Of a DNA stretch of 64,000 bases, positions 33,140 through 40,819 are shown piece after piece (position 1 is the first letter of the stretch; the number at the start of each line of letters is the position of its first letter). The DNA lies in NCBI RefSeq assembly GCF_004025585.1, contig NZ_QTZO01000010.1, positions 1 through 64,000 on the forward strand. Direction: 5' to 3'. The position numbers and the translations under genes are program-made. The notes beneath the pieces are model-generated. The model was not told where the DNA came from. It worked only from the letters and a program-made list of their open reading frames with translations, and did not search any database. The stretch is from Pseudodesulfovibrio sp. S3. GTDB taxonomy: Bacteria; Desulfobacterota; Desulfovibrionia; Desulfovibrionales; Desulfovibrionaceae.

Positions 33140-34032
33140 TTCTTCCTCCTTTTTGACTGCTTGAGTCGGGCCAATTTGCGCTTGATCTTTTTAGCTAGGG
33201 TCGGATCATTAATGATGTGCAGACCAGAGCCAGCATTCATTACCTTATGGTCGTGGTCGCACAGGTATGAATCAGAAGTGCGCTTGCTATCCTCGTGGGT
33301 GTTTAAGGCTATGAGTTTCCGAATCTCTGGGAAATCACCCAATGAGACATTTAGGCTCTCAGACCGGGCGTATTTAACATTGTGCTTATTGAAACACCCA
33401 AAGGAATGCTTGTTTCCCAAGTGACTCGTAACGCGAAGATGGTCGTTAAACTTATCGCCTTTGAGCAGGTATGAGCAGGCCTTATGCGAAGCCTGCATAG
33501 TGCGGAGACGGCCAACTTTTATTAAATGCTTCTCAGTGGATTGAAGACGACTCGTCCACCATTGAGGAAAGGCCTTCTTAATTCGGAGCTTTTTGAGCTT
33601 ACGTGGAGCCTTTCCGGCCCGCCCGAATAGATGGATGTGAAAACCAGCATCACCAGAGTAGTCAATCAGATAAAAGAAGTAGCCCTTGGGGTACTCTTTC
33701 CGGATTTTTCTACCAAGGTACGCAAGGTCGCTTTTGATTTTCTCAGGCGTGACTTCATACGCTATACTGTATGGGTACACGAGCGAGATCATCCAAAAAG
33801 GTCTCCTTTTTAGTGCGAACAGACACTTGAGAAGTCCCTTGCGTCTGCGCTTGGTTTTCAGAATCATTTTTACAGCGGCAGGATGGTTCGCATATTCACC
33901 ACCACCCGCAGGGACGCATGGGCGTTTTTTACGAGATTTCTTGTAGTACCAAGTTAAAACTCTCCCACGGGTTTCAACCACAAAACTCTCAGATTCGGGT
34001 TCAATAATCTTCCATGGATTTTTCCAAGCCAT
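33136..34032 (-). CDS. HUH-type replication initiator (Rep) protein
   Basis: 298 aa from ATG 34032 (AAAGG upstream). The Rep fold is suggested by FWMISLVYPYSIAYEVTP (motif 1 strand), a metal-binding FHIHLFGR (His132-Ile-His134; motif 2) and the nicking motif SYLLKGDK (Tyr188, Lys191; motif 3). Such enzymes nick one strand at an origin and start rolling-circle replication, as in small plasmids and inovirus-like elements. It is strongly basic at the C-terminus. It faces a 350-base region with hairpins and repeats, a likely origin. Its stop overlaps the start of the excisionase-like gene. Confidence 0.7.
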   Translation of the reverse strand: MAWKNPWKIIEPESESFVVETRGRVLTWYYKKSRKKRPCVPAGGGEYANHPAAVKMILKTKRRRKGLLKCLFALKRRPFWMISLVYPYSIAYEVTPEKIKSDLAYLGRKIRKEYPKGYFFYLIDYSGDAGFHIHLFGRAGKAPRKLKKLRIKKAFPQWWTSRLQSTEKHLIKVGRLRTMQASHKACSYLLKGDKFNDHLRVTSHLGNKHSFGCFNKHNVKYARSESLNVSLGDFPEIRKLIALNTHEDSKRTSDSYLCDHDHKVMNAGSGLHIINDPTLAKKIKRKLARLKQSKRRKK

Positions 34033-34379
34033 ATTGGGCCTTTCACACATGAGTAAAAGTGACGAATGCACGACCCACACCTCAGTGTGCGAGGTGAAAA
34101 TCTACATCGCTACCCACAACAATTGTGAACAGGCGCATTCAAACGAAACGGCTTGAGTGCGGATTTCAGGTCAAAATCCGACTAGAATGGGTGATTCCGT
34201 GGAAATTCATTATTTATATATTCATGCAAAACCTCTAAGAATTGGCAATGCACCCTCTCTTAGAGCCAGCCCTTACCTTCCACCCCTTAGAACTGCACAA
34301 AGAGCACATCTTAGATATAAATATTGACAGACAACATTCTAAGAGAGACAATAAGAGAGATTCTAAGAATGGAGAAACT
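34033..34379. other. Divergent regulatory/origin region between rep and the RHH gene
   Basis: No gene. It contains a perfect hairpin CGGATTT-CAGGTCA-AAATCCG (34160-34180), a smaller stem CACAA-CAA-TTGTG near 34115, and AT-rich DNA. In the right half the motif TCTAAGA or its complement TCTTAGA occurs at 34234, 34258, 34309, 34338 and 34362, plus a partial CTTAGA at 34286. The hairpin is a candidate nick site; the motif array is a candidate operator or iteron set. Confidence 0.5.
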
Positions 34380-34820
34380 ATGAAAGAAATGAAACCAACC
34401 AAGAGCTACATATTAACCCCGGAAGCGATCGAAGCGATTAATGCCCTTGATGAGAAAATTGAAGGAAAATTCAAATCCGAGATCGTCAGTGAGGCCATTG
34501 TCCAATACGCCCTTGCCCATAAGATCAAGGTAAAAGGGCGTAAAAAGAAGGATACAATCGAGGGGGTAGCCAAGCGAGCTGCGGAGCTTGAGCGGACAGT
34601 TCGGGCCTTATGCAGAGTAGTCTTTGATTACGAATGCGATCTTCAAAAACAACGAGACGAGGCCAAAAGAGTTCTCACTGAAGCAGTCGATTCGGACACT
34701 CCACGGAATGCAGAAGTTTTGTGGAAGGAAAAGGAGGAATATCTCCCCGAGTGTATGCAGGATAAAAACATATTCATGATCTACCTTGGTGGCTACGGCA
34801 TACCCAAAAAGAAGAGCTGA
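34380..34820 (+). CDS. Putative RHH-type DNA-binding protein
   Basis: 146 aa from ATG 34380, 5 bases after GGAG; the longer open frame upstream runs through the repeat array and is not protein-like. Residues ~8-45 (SYILTPEAIEAINALDEK, then FKSEIVSEAIVQYALAH) fit a ribbon-helix-helix or copy-control domain. The rest is helical and charged (VAKRAAELERTVRAL, then QKQRDEAKRVLTEAV) with no motif I know. Its start codon is preceded by the TCTAAGA array, the last copy directly before the ribosome site, so it probably represses itself and may control rep. Confidence 0.5.
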   Translation: MKEMKPTKSYILTPEAIEAINALDEKIEGKFKSEIVSEAIVQYALAHKIKVKGRKKKDTIEGVAKRAAELERTVRALCRVVFDYECDLQKQRDEAKRVLTEAVDSDTPRNAEVLWKEKEEYLPECMQDKNIFMIYLGGYGIPKKKS

Positions 34821-34876
34821 AAGAAGGACCTGCGCCGGGGCAGCCAGCACAGGCCCCATTCGATACTGTCGCCTAG

Positions 34877-35452
34877 TTATTTATATATGGCATTGAGGAT
34901 GGCTTCGTCATTGTAGACGTAGTTCTTGTCAGCACCATAGGGACGGACGAGAGGTCCCCACACATCGTTGTCAATGTATGCTAGGGAGAAACGTTCACCG
35001 TCTGGTGTGACAAACCACTGGAAAACCGCTTCCTGCCCAACAACCTTGCGGAGGGCAGCGTCAAACAGAATTCGATACACTTCATTTACTGGCGTAGTCC
35101 CTTCCCCTGAAGACCCCTCATATATTTGTTGGTACTCTGGTTCAGACAGTACCGCCTGTGCATAGCTATGCTGAATGTTCGGGTCATTTGCTATGCCTCC
35201 CATCAAGTCCAACAGAACCGCTTTCGTGATCTTCCCGGAAAACTCCACGACCCTTTTGCCTTTTTCACCAACAAACTCAGACCATTTCGGGTTATCGAAA
35301 CTGGCATCAAATGCAGCCCCGACCGTAGTTGCCTGGTAGCCGTTCATAGTGCCGTCTTTGACAATATCGACATCATTCTGGGTGCAGGCCACCATGAGCA
35401 GGACGAGCAACGAAAACATGAGAACATTTCGTTTATTATGAAAAGTATTCAT
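34877..35452 (-). CDS. Lipoprotein of unknown function
   Basis: 191 aa from ATG 35452, which follows GGAGA; an earlier ATG at 35473 overlaps the stop of the previous gene (ATGA) and is possible. The signal is lipoprotein-type (FSLLVLLMVAC, Cys ~22). The mature part has no Cys and reads VDIVKDGTMNGYQATTVGAAFDAS and later RFSLAYIDNDVWGPL, a layout seen in small island-borne lipoproteins. It follows the two-helix membrane protein at 35470 and may be expressed with it. Confidence 0.65.
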   Translation of the reverse strand: MNTFHNKRNVLMFSLLVLLMVACTQNDVDIVKDGTMNGYQATTVGAAFDASFDNPKWSEFVGEKGKRVVEFSGKITKAVLLDLMGGIANDPNIQHSYAQAVLSEPEYQQIYEGSSGEGTTPVNEVYRILFDAALRKVVGQEAVFQWFVTPDGERFSLAYIDNDVWGPLVRPYGADKNYVYNDEAILNAIYK

Positions 35453-35469
35453 ATCTATAAGTCTCCAGA

Positions 35470-35757
35470 TCATTTAACAATAATGGCGATTATTCCAAGC
35501 GTAGCCATATACACAACGGCGTGGACAAATGCCACGCAAATGGCTTTGGGCCAATCAAAGGGCTGCTTTCCAACAGGAAGGTCTTTCTTCCCCTTGATTC
35601 CTGCAAACAGGTGCACAAACAATCCCGGAACCAGGAATAGTCCGGTGATTGCCCCCATGATGATGCCTTTGCCTAACTCACCATATCCGGCGTAGTAGGC
35701 CCCGCCGAAAAGCAGTCCCATCCAACTGAACCCTTTTTTCTCCTCAACCTGAGTCAT
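35470..35757 (-). CDS. Small two/three-helix membrane protein
   Basis: 95 aa from ATG 35757, 5 bases after a perfect AGGAGG. Hydrophobic helices are WMGLLFGGAYYAGYG, IIMGAITGLFLVPGLFVHLF and ICVAFVHAVVYMATLGIIAI. It starts with a charged TQVEEKKGFSW segment. It resembles small ribosomally coded membrane proteins that accompany lipoproteins in mobile islands. No family recognised. Overlaps or abuts the downstream lipoprotein gene. Confidence 0.6.
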   Translation of the reverse strand: MTQVEEKKGFSWMGLLFGGAYYAGYGELGKGIIMGAITGLFLVPGLFVHLFAGIKGKKDLPVGKQPFDWPKAICVAFVHAVVYMATLGIIAIIVK

Positions 35758-35857
35758 AAAGCCTCCTTTTGCCCCGGTCACGCAGCCGGAACATGATTAA
35801 TGATACGTCGAGACTGCCCCGCACCATGCGGGACATTCTCTATAGTTTTGATCGTTA

Positions 35858-35890
35858 TGTAGAATATATTCTGTAGTTATATATTCTACA
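35858..35890. promoter_or_regulatory. Inverted repeat upstream of the XRE regulator
   Basis: TGTAGAATATA (35858-35868) and its exact reverse complement TATATTCTACA (35880-35890) are separated by 11 bases and lie ~40 bases before the GTG start. This is the expected position and form for a self-binding operator. Confidence 0.6.
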
Positions 35891-35927
35891 AGTCAAGCAC
35901 AGTGAAACCCTTAGAAAAGGAGTCACG

Positions 35928-36176
35928 GTGCCTACCAACAATTCTCAAAAATACTCTGCGAAAGAGCAGGAAGTGATGAAAAGGCTTGGGATTCGAATGC
36001 GCCAGCTTCGGGACGAGGCCGGCCTGTCCCAAGAAAAACTCGCGGAATTGGCCGAAGTTCATCGAACCTACATCAGCACGATTGAACGGGGGCAACAGAA
36101 CATCTCCCTGACCGTGATGATCAAACTCGCGAATGTGTTCCAAATCAGCTTAGATGAACTCTTTGCGGAAATATAA
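35928..36176 (+). CDS. XRE/Cro-type HTH regulator (controller-protein-like)
   Basis: 82 aa from a GTG start with AAGGAG 7 bases upstream. The HTH_3 domain is MRQLRDEAGLSQEKLAELAE, then RTYISTIERGQQNISL and ANVFQISLDELF. Size and layout match the controller (C) proteins that time expression of restriction-modification genes and many small phage repressors. A perfect 11-base inverted repeat lies just upstream. It could regulate the R-M operon 2 kb away or only itself; sequence does not decide. Confidence 0.85.
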   Translation: MPTNNSQKYSAKEQEVMKRLGIRMRQLRDEAGLSQEKLAELAEVHRTYISTIERGQQNISLTVMIKLANVFQISLDELFAEI

Positions 36177-36208
36177 AAGAAGGGGAAGCCGGAGCCTCCC
36201 CATTCTGA

Positions 36209-36454
36209 TTAGATGATTTCGAGGTCTTCAAGCAGTGACTCTACAGCATTACGAACAGCGGTAGCAACGGCTCTGTCCGGCTGTTGTTCGCCAATGACCA
36301 GAGCATTTTCAAAGCTATTGGCAATAATAGTATTGCCCGGACTAGTGCCTTGCCCCCGGAGTTTCGCCAACCCACGTTGCAGAGTTTTCACGTTTGAACC
36401 TTTGTCTTGCTGACCGACGGAGATGTCGTCAGCGGAAACAGAAACCATTTTCAT
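36209..36454 (-). CDS. Small protein of unknown function
   Basis: 81 aa from ATG 36454, preceded by GGAGGAG. The product is mixed in composition (VSVSADDISVGQQDKGSNVK, TIIANSFENALVIGEQQP) with a helical acidic C-terminus (VRNAVESLLEDLEII). No Cys, no membrane helix, no known motif. It is convergent with the XRE gene and follows the C39-like protease gene on the same strand. The strong ribosome site is the best argument that it is real. Confidence 0.55.
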   Translation of the reverse strand: MKMVSVSADDISVGQQDKGSNVKTLQRGLAKLRGQGTSPGNTIIANSFENALVIGEQQPDRAVATAVRNAVESLLEDLEII

Positions 36455-36583
36455 AGCTCCTCCGTTGTTGTCGATGAATAACAAGTATGTCCGTCACGCT
36501 ATGCAACCGACATGCGACCACTTCACGACAATAAACTGCCGCCAGTCAGAATAAGGACCGTGCTGTACACGAAGAGGAAAGGG

Positions 36584-37108
36584 TTAAAGCTTTATAATGT
36601 TCGCGTAACTAATTGGACGGAGCCTCCACCAATCACGCCGCCGCTCGGTTTTCACGTCTGGAAATGGATCAAGAACGTACCTGTCGAGGGCGCACTTGAT
36701 AAGCAACACCCAATGATTGTAAATGCCAGATCGTTCAATCTCCAACACACATAAAGGGCTGACCGAATCGTATGACTTGAAAGGTGTCCACCGAAGCACC
36801 CCATACCCGTACCAATCAAGCATGTATCGAAGGTCGTCCAGATCAGTGTAGAATGGACCGATCGAATCAAAGCCTAGATGTTCGACGGCAAGACTGCGGA
36901 CCTCGGCATAAGGCACCCTCGCCACCATCGCCACACAAGCAAGGCCGCATCCAGTAGCATTTTCTTGAATTACGCGCTCCATGACCATCGCAATCGGCAC
37001 GTTGCCAGATTCTCGGCGTTCTTTGGCGGGGCCAACGAGTCCTTGCACCAACACGGCGGCATGACAGCGAGGACTGACCAACACACCCTTAGGACGCAAA
37101 TACGGCAC
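36584..37108 (-). CDS. Stand-alone C39-like cysteine peptidase domain protein
   Basis: 174 aa from GTG 37108, 3 bases after the stop of the upstream gene with GGAG suitably placed; an internal ATG at 36988 would leave only the domain. The papain-like triad is suggested by ENATGCGLACVAMVARV (Cys after CGLA), NHWVLLIKC (His) and VLDPFPD (Asp). C39 peptidases normally remove double-glycine leaders from secreted peptides inside ABC exporters; here there is no transporter and no obvious GG-leader substrate nearby. It may process a partner protein from the same island. Confidence 0.6.
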   Translation of the reverse strand: MPYLRPKGVLVSPRCHAAVLVQGLVGPAKERRESGNVPIAMVMERVIQENATGCGLACVAMVARVPYAEVRSLAVEHLGFDSIGPFYTDLDDLRYMLDWYGYGVLRWTPFKSYDSVSPLCVLEIERSGIYNHWVLLIKCALDRYVLDPFPDVKTERRRDWWRLRPISYANIIKL

Positions 37109-37111
37109 ATT

Positions 37112-37324
37112 TCATCTCTCTCCGGGTATGATGATCAACCGGAACGCACTACCATCCAGAAATTCAACCTCAACGCCATCAATGGCTACTGCGCCACCAC
37201 TATCACTAAGGCACCAAGCGTATCTAATTTTCCCGGCATCCATGAGGATATCAGCCTTCTCAGAGTCCGTAATTTGCGGATCAAACAGACTCACCAGAAG
37301 GTCTTCCATGTCGCGTATTTCCAT
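37112..37324 (-). CDS. Small protein of unknown function
   Basis: 70 aa from ATG 37324, 7 bases after GGAG. It starts MEIRDMEDLLVSLFDPQITD and ends EFLDGSAFRLIIIPGER; acidic, no Cys pair, no membrane helix. Its stop overlaps a potential start for the C39-like gene, so the two are probably co-translated. The sequence just upstream repeats the 3' end of the DUF2958 gene. Confidence 0.5.
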   Translation of the reverse strand: MEIRDMEDLLVSLFDPQITDSEKADILMDAGKIRYAWCLSDSGGAVAIDGVEVEFLDGSAFRLIIIPGER

Positions 37325-37530
37325 GAACTTTCTCCAAATATCGGGCAATTGCTTGTTTTCATACAATATTCACAATGCGGCATTGAGCTAGAGTGCTGCA
37401 ATTTCCATCTTTTCCAGAGCCAGGCGCACCTACCCCTACCAGCACTATTTTTTACAATTTCGATTTTCATAAAATCCGGAAACTGAACATCAAAACGGCT
37501 TTTCTGGCAATTTCCACGTTCCAACATTCA

Positions 37531-37854
37531 TCATGAATCCCTCCAAATATCGGGGATTTCACTGGCACGCTTCACGGCCCAGATCTGCTCAGTTTCACAG
37601 TCGACCTCGACCCAGCCAACCCGTAGCCGCTTAAGTTCTTCGAAAGAGATGTATCCCCACTCAGCATTCCAATAGTCACCATTGAGGATGGCGTAGCCAA
37701 AGAAGATATCCTCACCATCAAACTCGGCCACGTACCAATCGCAGCCGCCAATGAAGAAATGCAGATGAATCGACTTGTTTTCGAGCAAAATATCCTCGGT
37801 TGCATACAGCCGGGGAATCTTATCCAGCCGCGACTGTGAAGGTTCGTTCCACAT
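37531..37854 (-). CDS. DUF2958 family protein
   Basis: 107 aa from ATG 37854, 6 bases after AGGAGG. The motifs LYATEDILLENKSIHLHFF, GCDWYVAEFDGEDIFFGYAI and WGYISFEELKRL fit DUF2958, a small alpha/beta protein common on plasmids and integrative elements, often with anti-restriction or DNA-transfer genes. No activity is established. Its position between the putative protease genes and the R-M operon fits mobile-element cargo. Confidence 0.75.
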   Translation of the reverse strand: MWNEPSQSRLDKIPRLYATEDILLENKSIHLHFFIGGCDWYVAEFDGEDIFFGYAILNGDYWNAEWGYISFEELKRLRVGWVEVDCETEQIWAVKRASEIPDIWRDS

Positions 37855-38156
37855 GGGAAGCCTCCTGTTCGTAGGACGCAACAAAGCCCACGGCTGCCGC
37901 AGCAGGTCGAAGAGTGGTGTTCGTCCGGGTTATGGAATGGGATGCCGAACCGTGTTTATGGTTCGGTGAAAAATGACGTATACATTATAGCATAAATTCA
38001 AAAAAAGTCAATGTGTTTAAACACATCAGAGTGGTGTCGTGGTGAGATATGACGGCAGACGCCTGCCTATACGATACGACATCACCTGTTTCCTTCCGTT
38101 GCTATTCAAGCTACAACCTCCCCCAACATTCATTCACAAGCATACAGGAAACTCAT
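37855..38156. promoter_or_regulatory. Divergent promoter region of the hsd operon with a 16-bp palindrome
   Basis: ATGTGTTTAAACACAT (38011-38026) is a perfect palindrome ~130 bases before hsdM and lies beside AT-rich promoter-like DNA (CATTATAGCAT). A hairpin CCGAACC / GGTTCGG sits at 37944-37965. No gene is visible here. The palindrome is a good candidate operator for control of the R-M operon. Confidence 0.5.
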
Positions 38157-39635
38157 ATGGTTACCGGGACACTGAAATCCAAGATAGATAACGTTTGGAA
38201 TGCCTTCTGGTCGGGGGGCGTTACCAATCCGCTGACGGTTATTGAGCAGATTTCGTATCTGCTGTTTATTCGCAGGCTTGATGAAATGCACACCGCGAAG
38301 GAGATGCAGGCAAGCATTCTGGGCGGTGAGATCAAGAACCCCATCTTTACGGGCGATCAGGAGGAATTCCGATGGTCCGCATTGAGGGATAAAGCTCCTG
38401 CCGAGATGTTCGACATCATGATCCGGCCGGAAGGATTGTTCCAGTTCATCAAGACCATGAACGGCAATGGTACGGCCTATGCCCGGTTCATGAAGGATGC
38501 CGTGTTCGTCATCCCCAACGCGGGGCTGCTTTCCAAGGTTGTGGACCTCATCGACGATATCCCCATGGATGACCGGGACACCAAGGGCGACCTTTACGAA
38601 TATCTGCTTTCCAAGCTGACCACGGCCGGAGTGAACGGGCAATTCCGCACGCCGCGCCATATCATCAAGATGATGGTCGAGATGCTGGAGCCGACGCCGG
38701 AAGACACCATCTGTGACCCGGCCTGTGGCACGGCTGGTTTCCTCATGGCTGCCGGGGAATATATGCGCGAGACGCACCCGGAACTGTTCCAGGACGACCG
38801 GCTGCGCAAGCACTTCAATGGCACAATGTTCGCGGGTTTTGATTTCGACTCATCCATGCTGCGCATCGCGGTCATGAACATGGTCCTGCACGGCGTGGAA
38901 AATCCACACATTGAGGCGCGGGATTCCCTGACCCAGGAAAGCGAAGGCATCAGCGGTATCTGCACTAAGCTCTATGCCAACCCGCCTTTCAAAGGGTCGC
39001 TGGATAACGACATCGTGGCCTCGGACCTGCTCAAGCCGGTGTCGAGCAAGAAGACGGAACTCCTGTTCATCAACCTGTTCCTGCGCCTCTTGAAGATCGG
39101 CGGGCGTTGCGCGTGCATCGTACCGGACGGCGTGCTGTTCGGCTCGACTAAGGCGCATATGGCTATCCGTAAGCGGCTAGTGGATGAACAAAAATTGGAC
39201 GCGGTCATCTCCATGCCTTCGGGCGTGTTCAAGCCGTATGCGGGCGTATCTACGGCCATCTTGATTTTCACGAAAACCGACTCCGGGGGCACGGACAACG
39301 TCTGGTTCTACGACATGCGGGCCGACGGATTCAGCCTGGACGATAAGCGCACCCCGCTCACTGGTGGCAAGCATGAGAACGACAACATCCCTGATATCCT
39401 GACACGCTGGAAATCACTGGTAACCGAAGCGGAGCGGGCGCGCACCGAGCAGAGCTTCCTGGTCCCGCATGAGGAGATCGCCGGGAACAAGTACGACTTG
39501 TCCATCAACCGCTACAAGGAACTGGTCTACGCGGAAGAGAAGTACGACCCGCCCAGGGAGATTCTGGGACGAATGAAGGAGTTGGAGCGCGAGATTCTGG
39601 CAGACCTTGATGAGCTTGAGGGGATGTTGGGATGA
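38157..39635 (+). CDS. hsdM: Type I R-M modification subunit HsdM
   Basis: 492 aa from ATG 38157 (MVTGTLKSKIDNVW), with AGGAA upstream; the longer frame is not conserved in character. SAM motif I is DPACGTAGF (from Asp187) and the adenine catalytic motif is NPPF (Asn275). It methylates N6-adenine in the sequence chosen by HsdS and forms the M2S core. The stop overlaps the hsdS start (ATGA). All motifs intact, so methylation should be active. Confidence 0.95.
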   Translation: MVTGTLKSKIDNVWNAFWSGGVTNPLTVIEQISYLLFIRRLDEMHTAKEMQASILGGEIKNPIFTGDQEEFRWSALRDKAPAEMFDIMIRPEGLFQFIKTMNGNGTAYARFMKDAVFVIPNAGLLSKVVDLIDDIPMDDRDTKGDLYEYLLSKLTTAGVNGQFRTPRHIIKMMVEMLEPTPEDTICDPACGTAGFLMAAGEYMRETHPELFQDDRLRKHFNGTMFAGFDFDSSMLRIAVMNMVLHGVENPHIEARDSLTQESEGISGICTKLYANPPFKGSLDNDIVASDLLKPVSSKKTELLFINLFLRLLKIGGRCACIVPDGVLFGSTKAHMAIRKRLVDEQKLDAVISMPSGVFKPYAGVSTAILIFTKTDSGGTDNVWFYDMRADGFSLDDKRTPLTGGKHENDNIPDILTRWKSLVTEAERARTEQSFLVPHEEIAGNKYDLSINRYKELVYAEEKYDPPREILGRMKELEREILADLDELEGMLG

Positions 39636-40807
39636 AGATGGTTGAGCTTGGAAAAGTTATAGACATCAACCCCCGGCTGCCGCGTGGGACAGACCATAAT
39701 ACCGAGGCCTCCTTTATTGCGATGGCAGATGTTGGGGAGGACGGCAGTTGGAGCGTTTCCGAAACCAAAACAGTAGGCGAGTTGAAAAAAGGATACACGT
39801 ATTTTGCCAAGAATGACGTTGTATTCGCTAAAATTACCCCTTGTTTCGAGAATGGTAAGGCTGCCTATTTTTCAGGCCTTCCAACAGAAATAGGATTTGG
39901 TTCTACAGAGTTTCATGTACTACGCCCTAACAAAGACGTGGATGGACAATATCTTTATTATACGGTTTGGAATCCAGACTTTAGAGCTTACGGTACATGG
40001 CGGATGTCTGGAGCCGTTGGGCAAAAACGAGTAACAACTGATTTTCTCAAGAAGTACGAAATCCCCCTTCCGCCGCTCTCCGAGCAGAAGCGCATCGCGG
40101 CCATTCTGGACAAGGCGGACGCTATCCGGCGCAAGCGAAAAGCCGCGCTGGACATGGCGGACGAGTTTTTGCGGGCTACCTTTCTGGATATGTTTGGTGA
40201 CCCTGTGACGAATCCCAAGGGGTGGGATGTGAAGCCGTTGGGGAGACTCATAAAGTCTAACCCTAAAAATGGCACTATCACCCCGGCAAAAGAGGGTGGT
40301 GCTTTGCAGGTGGTAAAAGTCGGCCAGCTTGGAAGGTACTGGATTGATCAAGAGAACTGCCAAGAGATTGATTTGTCGGATAAAGATCGAGACCGATTCT
40401 CCCTTGAAATTGGAGACATCCTGCTGGCACGAGCAATCGGCAGCCAGAGCCATCTTGGGAAAGCGTCAATAGTATCAGAAGATGAAACAAATTTGGTCTT
40501 CGACTCACATGTTATGCGAGTCCGTTTTGATCATGAACAAATTAATCCAAGCTATTTTTGGTTCTGGCTAAAAACAAATGGTGGTCGGACCCTTTTCCTG
40601 AAGCAGTCGAGTCAGACAGCAGTGCAATTTAATATCAATGGGAAGCAAATAGCTAAACTCCCGGTGACAACACCTCCAATGAGAGAGCAAGAAAAATTTG
40701 TTGGCATCCTGAATAAGGTTTTTGAAAGATTCAATGTCGGCGAATCAGGAGAAGAGGATGACCTCTTCGCCTCCCTCTCTCAACGGGCATTTCGCGGCGA
40801 ACTCTAA
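39632..40807 (+). CDS. hsdS: Type I R-M specificity subunit HsdS
   Basis: 391 aa with two target-recognition domains (approximately 1-150 and 195-350), each followed by a conserved helical spacer. The central spacer starts LPPLSEQKRIAAILDKADAI and the C-terminal one follows TTPPMREQEKFVGILNKVF. It recognises a bipartite DNA site and connects HsdM and HsdR. The first recognition domain is more AT-rich than the spacer, as expected from recombination between TRDs. Target sequence cannot be predicted here. Confidence 0.93.
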   Translation: MKMVELGKVIDINPRLPRGTDHNTEASFIAMADVGEDGSWSVSETKTVGELKKGYTYFAKNDVVFAKITPCFENGKAAYFSGLPTEIGFGSTEFHVLRPNKDVDGQYLYYTVWNPDFRAYGTWRMSGAVGQKRVTTDFLKKYEIPLPPLSEQKRIAAILDKADAIRRKRKAALDMADEFLRATFLDMFGDPVTNPKGWDVKPLGRLIKSNPKNGTITPAKEGGALQVVKVGQLGRYWIDQENCQEIDLSDKDRDRFSLEIGDILLARAIGSQSHLGKASIVSEDETNLVFDSHVMRVRFDHEQINPSYFWFWLKTNGGRTLFLKQSSQTAVQFNINGKQIAKLPVTTPPMREQEKFVGILNKVFERFNVGESGEEDDLFASLSQRAFRGEL

Positions 40808-40819
40808 CCTCTTCAAGCC

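Noticed and set aside
34242-34379. Extended N-terminus of the RHH-like protein
   Set aside because: The extension is encoded by the TCTAAGA repeat array, and a good ribosome site precedes ATG 34380.
36209-37108. Bacteriocin/RiPP system based on the C39-like protein
   Set aside because: No ABC exporter, no double-glycine leader in the adjacent small proteins, and no modification enzyme are present.
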